Shown: piece after piece, positions 61,536-64,000 of the stretch
Layout: every line of letters starts with the position of its first letter
How positions within the stretch are numbered: the first letter of the stretch is position 1
DNA from: Pseudomonas indica NBRC 103045
GTDB taxonomy: Bacteria > Pseudomonadota > Gammaproteobacteria > Pseudomonadales > Pseudomonadaceae
DNA: 64,000 bases
Direction: 5' to 3'
NCBI RefSeq assembly: GCF_002091635.1
Contig: NZ_BDAC01000014.1
Coordinates: forward strand, 1-64,000
The notes under the pieces: model-generated
What the model was told of the DNA's origin: nothing
Seen by the model: only the letters and a program-made list of their open reading frames with translations
The model's database searches: none
Made by a program: the position numbers and the translations under genes

Positions 61536-62727
61536 GGCCGATCTCCTTCACCAGATGCCATTTGGCCAGCAGTCGGTCGCACAGCGCCCGGTCCTTTTCC
61601 CGCTTGGTCTTGATGTTGCACTTGTTGTCGTCGCGCAGGATCACGGTGATCGTCCGTGCGCGGTCCTTGCCGACCTTTTTCAGCTTGATGGACAGCTTGG
61701 CGTAGTTGAGGTGGTGATCGCGGAAGTCGAAGGCGGGGCCGATCAACGACCGGGCGGCCGCGTAGATGTCATCGACGTCCTTGGTCCAGATCTTCACCAG
61801 GAGCGACCGGCCATTGCCGGCGGCGTAGCCGAGCTCGACGACCTTGACGAACGCAACCGGCTCGCCGGATAGGTCGAAATTACGCAGCGCCGCCAGGCTC
61901 TGGTAGTCGTATTGCTTGAGCGGGATCTTCTCGCCGGTGATTGGCGATTGCAGCAGGGTGTCCGCCACGATGCGCGCCAACGCTTCGCGGCCCGACGTAT
62001 CTTTCGACAGCACCTCCAGATGCCCATTGGCCGGCTCGTAAGTGATGTGCGAAGACACCGCCCGGATCACCTCCTGGGGCACCAATTCGCTCGCCTGCAC
62101 GCAGTCGATGATTTCCGGCGGACGGTTGTGGTGGATGCTGATTTGGTACAGGTCCACGTCTTCGCCGGTCTGCGTGTCGGGCCGCAGACGCTTGAAGATC
62201 TGGACCGCGACAGCGTCATCGGAGCACCCCAGTTGTTGTGCGACGGTCTGATGGAATGCCGTCTTGGCCGTCGCGTCGTCGAGTACCGCTAGGTTGGCAG
62301 GTGCCATGAAACCGGAGTAGCAGGAGGCGCTTTGCCGGAACACGTCGGCCTGTCGGGCGTTGAGGGCTTCCTCGAAGATCACGGGTTCATGAATGTGCAG
62401 CCACAGCGCCCGCTCGTACTGGTTCGGAATCGCGGCGAAGGCTTCCCGAGCAGCGTCATCGAAGATGTCGTCCTTGAAGCCGTCGATGACGTCCTGGCCG
62501 GCGCCATCCGACAGCAGCACGATCCGTTCGGCCACTTCTTCGATCCGCTGCCGCTCGCCCACCCCAAGAGCCGCGAGCACAGCCTCCATCTGTTCACGCT
62601 GTTCTTTCTTGGTCTTCTTGGCGTCCAGATCTGGCATGACGAGGCTGAACTCATCCACCATGAATTCACGGAACACCTCCGGCGGCAGGTGGCCCAGGAG
62701 CTTGCTCAGGTTTTCTGCATCGTTCAT
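61498..62727 (-). CDS. Unrecognised protein, first gene of two-gene prophage operon
   Basis: 409 residues, not recognised. N-terminal helices rich in E and K (DAKKTKKEQREQMEAVLAALGVGERQRIEEVAERI), central AREAFAAIPNQYERALWLHIHEPVIFEEALNARQ and VYQISIHHNRPP-like beta part, and a C-terminal basic part (KLSIKLKKVGKDRARTITVILRDDNKCNIKTKREKDRALCDRLLAKWHLV). It sits beside the repressor where lambda-like phages keep exclusion genes, so a role in superinfection exclusion or defence is a guess. Confidence 0.7.
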   Translation of the reverse strand: MNDAENLSKLLGHLPPEVFREFMVDEFSLVMPDLDAKKTKKEQREQMEAVLAALGVGERQRIEEVAERIVLLSDGAGQDVIDGFKDDIFDDAAREAFAAIPNQYERALWLHIHEPVIFEEALNARQADVFRQSASCYSGFMAPANLAVLDDATAKTAFHQTVAQQLGCSDDAVAVQIFKRLRPDTQTGEDVDLYQISIHHNRPPEIIDCVQASELVPQEVIRAVSSHITYEPANGHLEVLSKDTSGREALARIVADTLLQSPITGEKIPLKQYDYQSLAALRNFDLSGEPVAFVKVVELGYAAGNGRSLLVKIWTKDVDDIYAAARSLIGPAFDFRDHHLNYAKLSIKLKKVGKDRARTITVILRDDNKCNIKTKREKDRALCDRLLAKWHLVKEIGHVVEAPADTVAA

Positions 62728-62809
62728 CTACGTACCCCTCAAAAGGTTGGATCGGCTTGTTATCAGCCTCGACGGCCCCTTCTTCTTGTTGGGGTGTGCA
62801 GACCGATGG

Positions 62810-62827
62810 CGTTCGGTGTACCGAACG
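62810..62827. promoter_or_regulatory. Putative repressor operator (palindrome)
   Basis: Arms CGTTCGGT and ACCGAACG separated by GT. A further partial site with ACGAATTCGT and CGTTCGG lies at 62870-62884. Both flank the promoter of the two-gene operon and the start region of the XRE gene. Confidence 0.6.
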
Positions 62828-62833
62828 ATTCAG

Positions 62834-62863
62834 ATTGTCACGGAGCGATTATGGGTTTGTCAA
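62834..62863 (-). promoter_or_regulatory. Promoter of the two-gene operon
   Basis: On the minus strand TTGACA (62863 to 62858), 18 bp, GACAAT (62839 to 62834), with the palindromic operator at the expected transcription start, so the repressor can block it. Confidence 0.5.
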
Positions 62864-62931
62864 GCAGGTACGAATTCGTTCGGCGTAGTGGTATTATTTT
62901 CGGATTGAAGCCAACATATGAGGAGATGCCG

Positions 62932-63252
62932 GTGCCATCGCCCCTGGGGGACAAGCTCCGCGCGCTGCGGAAACAAAAGAAGCTCAGTCTGGAACAGTTG
63001 GCCGAACTGACCGACTCCAGCAAGAGCTACATCTGGGAACTGGAAAACAAAGACGATCCGAAACCATCGGCCGAGAAGATCGGCAAGATTGCCGCTGTCC
63101 TCGAGGTCACCACGGAGTTCCTGCTGACCGAGTCGGCAACCACCCCGGACGAGGAAGTGCTCGACGAGGCCTTCTTCCGTAAGTACAAGAACATGTCCGA
63201 GCCGGACAAGAAGAAGATCCGCAAGATCCTCGATGCCTGGGAAGATGAATGA
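62932..63252 (+). CDS. XRE-family phage repressor
   Basis: 106 residues from GTG 62932, chosen since AGGAG (62921-62925) is six bases upstream; ATG 62926 touches the RBS. HTH: GDKLRALRKQKKLSLEQLAELTDSSKSYIWELENKDDPKPS; a helical C-terminus follows. Together with the ImmA/IrrE gene that overlaps its end it resembles ImmR/ImmA-type control of mobile elements, where the peptidase cleaves the repressor after DNA damage. Confidence 0.85.
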   Translation: MPSPLGDKLRALRKQKKLSLEQLAELTDSSKSYIWELENKDDPKPSAEKIGKIAAVLEVTTEFLLTESATTPDEEVLDEAFFRKYKNMSEPDKKKIRKILDAWEDE

Positions 63253-64000
63253 CGGACGCGAAAAAGCCCATGGCCGAGGCCAACCGCATCTCGTCCATGC
63301 TCAACACGGTTCTCGGTGCGGATCGCTTTCCGGTCAAGGTTGACGAACTGGCGCTGGAGTATTCCCGCCAGTGCTTTGCAGACTCGCCGATCGACACGGT
63401 TCGGGGCGAGGATCTCGACGGTTTCGATGGCCTGTTGAAGGCCAACAAGGCGCGCTCGAAGTGGCTGCTCCTCTACAACAGCGCCACCCCGTCGGAAGGC
63501 CGCAAGCGCTTCACGATCGCGCATGAATTCGGTCACTACATCTTGCACCGCCACCAGCAAGACCTGTTCGAATGCGGCGACGACGACATCGAGACTGGGG
63601 ACAACAACGAGCGCGACATCGAGGCCGAGGCGGATCTGTTCGCTTCGACCCTGCTGATGCCGCTGGACGACTTTCGGCGCCAGGTCGACGGGCAACCGAT
63701 CAGCTTCGATCTGCTCGGTCACTGCGCCGATCGCTACGGGGTCTCGCTGACGGCTGCCGCCCTGCGCTGGACCGAGATCGCTCCCAAGCGCGCCATACTG
63801 GTGGCCAGCCGCGACGATCACATGCTCTGGGCCAAGTCGAACAAGGCAGCGCTCAGGTCCGGCGCCTACTTCGCGACGCGCAAGAACACCATCGAGCTGC
63901 CGCACGATGCGCTGGCGCACAGCTACAACGCCTTTGGCATGGCCGACAGCCAGACAGGGCGTGCCCAGTCCTGGTTTGTCCGTGAACCCGCCAGCATGCC
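63249..64000 (+). CDS. ImmA/IrrE metallopeptidase, 3' end cut by window
   Basis: At least 250 residues, truncated by the window. HEFGH (zinc ligands) is near residue 92-96 and EADLFASTLLMP supplies the third ligand. The ATG overlaps the repressor stop. It is expected to cleave the XRE repressor to start induction, and reads to 64000. Confidence 0.88.
   Translation, partial: MTDAKKPMAEANRISSMLNTVLGADRFPVKVDELALEYSRQCFADSPIDTVRGEDLDGFDGLLKANKARSKWLLLYNSATPSEGRKRFTIAHEFGHYILHRHQQDLFECGDDDIETGDNNERDIEAEADLFASTLLMPLDDFRRQVDGQPISFDLLGHCADRYGVSLTAAALRWTEIAPKRAILVASRDDHMLWAKSNKAALRSGAYFATRKNTIELPHDALAHSYNAFGMADSQTGRAQSWFVREPASM

Larger units (their letters stand above)
24294..64000. mobile_element. 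Lambda-like siphoprophage, right end outside window
   Basis: Tightly packed minus-strand genes give the full late order terminase, head-tail joining, portal, protease/scaffold, decoration, capsid, tail, lysis, and an early replication block with an XRE/ImmA control pair at the right. No integrase, excision gene of clear type, or second attachment site is present, so the element continues past 64000. The genes look intact, with no transposon or clear pseudogene inside. Confidence 0.9.

Overview
This is a GC-rich (roughly 60-65% by eye) proteobacterial window with three blocks. Positions 1 to about 4620 are chromosome-like: the 3' end of a large VCBS-repeat surface protein followed by an HlyD-type adaptor and a membrane M50-type zinc peptidase, closed by a strong terminator. 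Genus cannot be fixed from sequence alone; a Pseudomonas-like gammaproteobacterium or a betaproteobacterium would both fit.

Positions about 4780 to 24250 form a dense defence island. On the minus strand a three-gene operon encodes an ADP-ribosylglycohydrolase, a small zinc-cysteine protein and a UDG-fold-like protein. Divergent from it, a ten-gene plus-strand operon runs with overlapping or touching genes: WYL regulator, RecQ-like helicase carrying a C-terminal phosphoribosyltransferase-like domain, DprA-like protein, two different HsdM subunits, HsdS, HsdR, McrB, McrC and a SIR2-like (DUF4917-type) protein. It combines an RqlH/RqlI-like (also ShosTA-like) pair, a type I restriction system with duplicated methylase, McrBC and a possible NAD-acting protein under one promoter.

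Positions 24294 to 64000 are a lambda-like siphoprophage, read right to left on the minus strand for nearly all genes. From the right: ImmA/IrrE peptidase (cut by the window end), XRE repressor, an unrecognised two-gene operon with its own promoter, operator and terminator, an HTH protein, replication and recombination genes (Sak4-like ATPase, DUF669 ssDNA-binding-like protein, helicase, Cas4-like nuclease, primase/helicase-like ATPase, RuvC-like resolvase), two tandem ParB-methyltransferases, then terminase, portal, protease/scaffold, capsid, tail and lysis genes ending against the defence island. No integrase lies in the window, so the right end of the prophage is outside it.

The most striking object is an insert on the opposite strand between the terminase and the methyltransferases (46735-48397). 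It holds three small genes, each preceded by a copy of the same leader sequence at fixed spacing, followed by a circularly permuted (two-piece) tmRNA gene with its own sigma70 promoter, acceptor stem, T arm, tag reading frame ANDERFAVAA and terminator. A second unexplained signal is a cluster of nine perfect copies of the octamer AGTTGGCA or its complement in 148 bp beside the primase gene, a candidate replication origin or control array, with a tenth copy near 60.5 kb.
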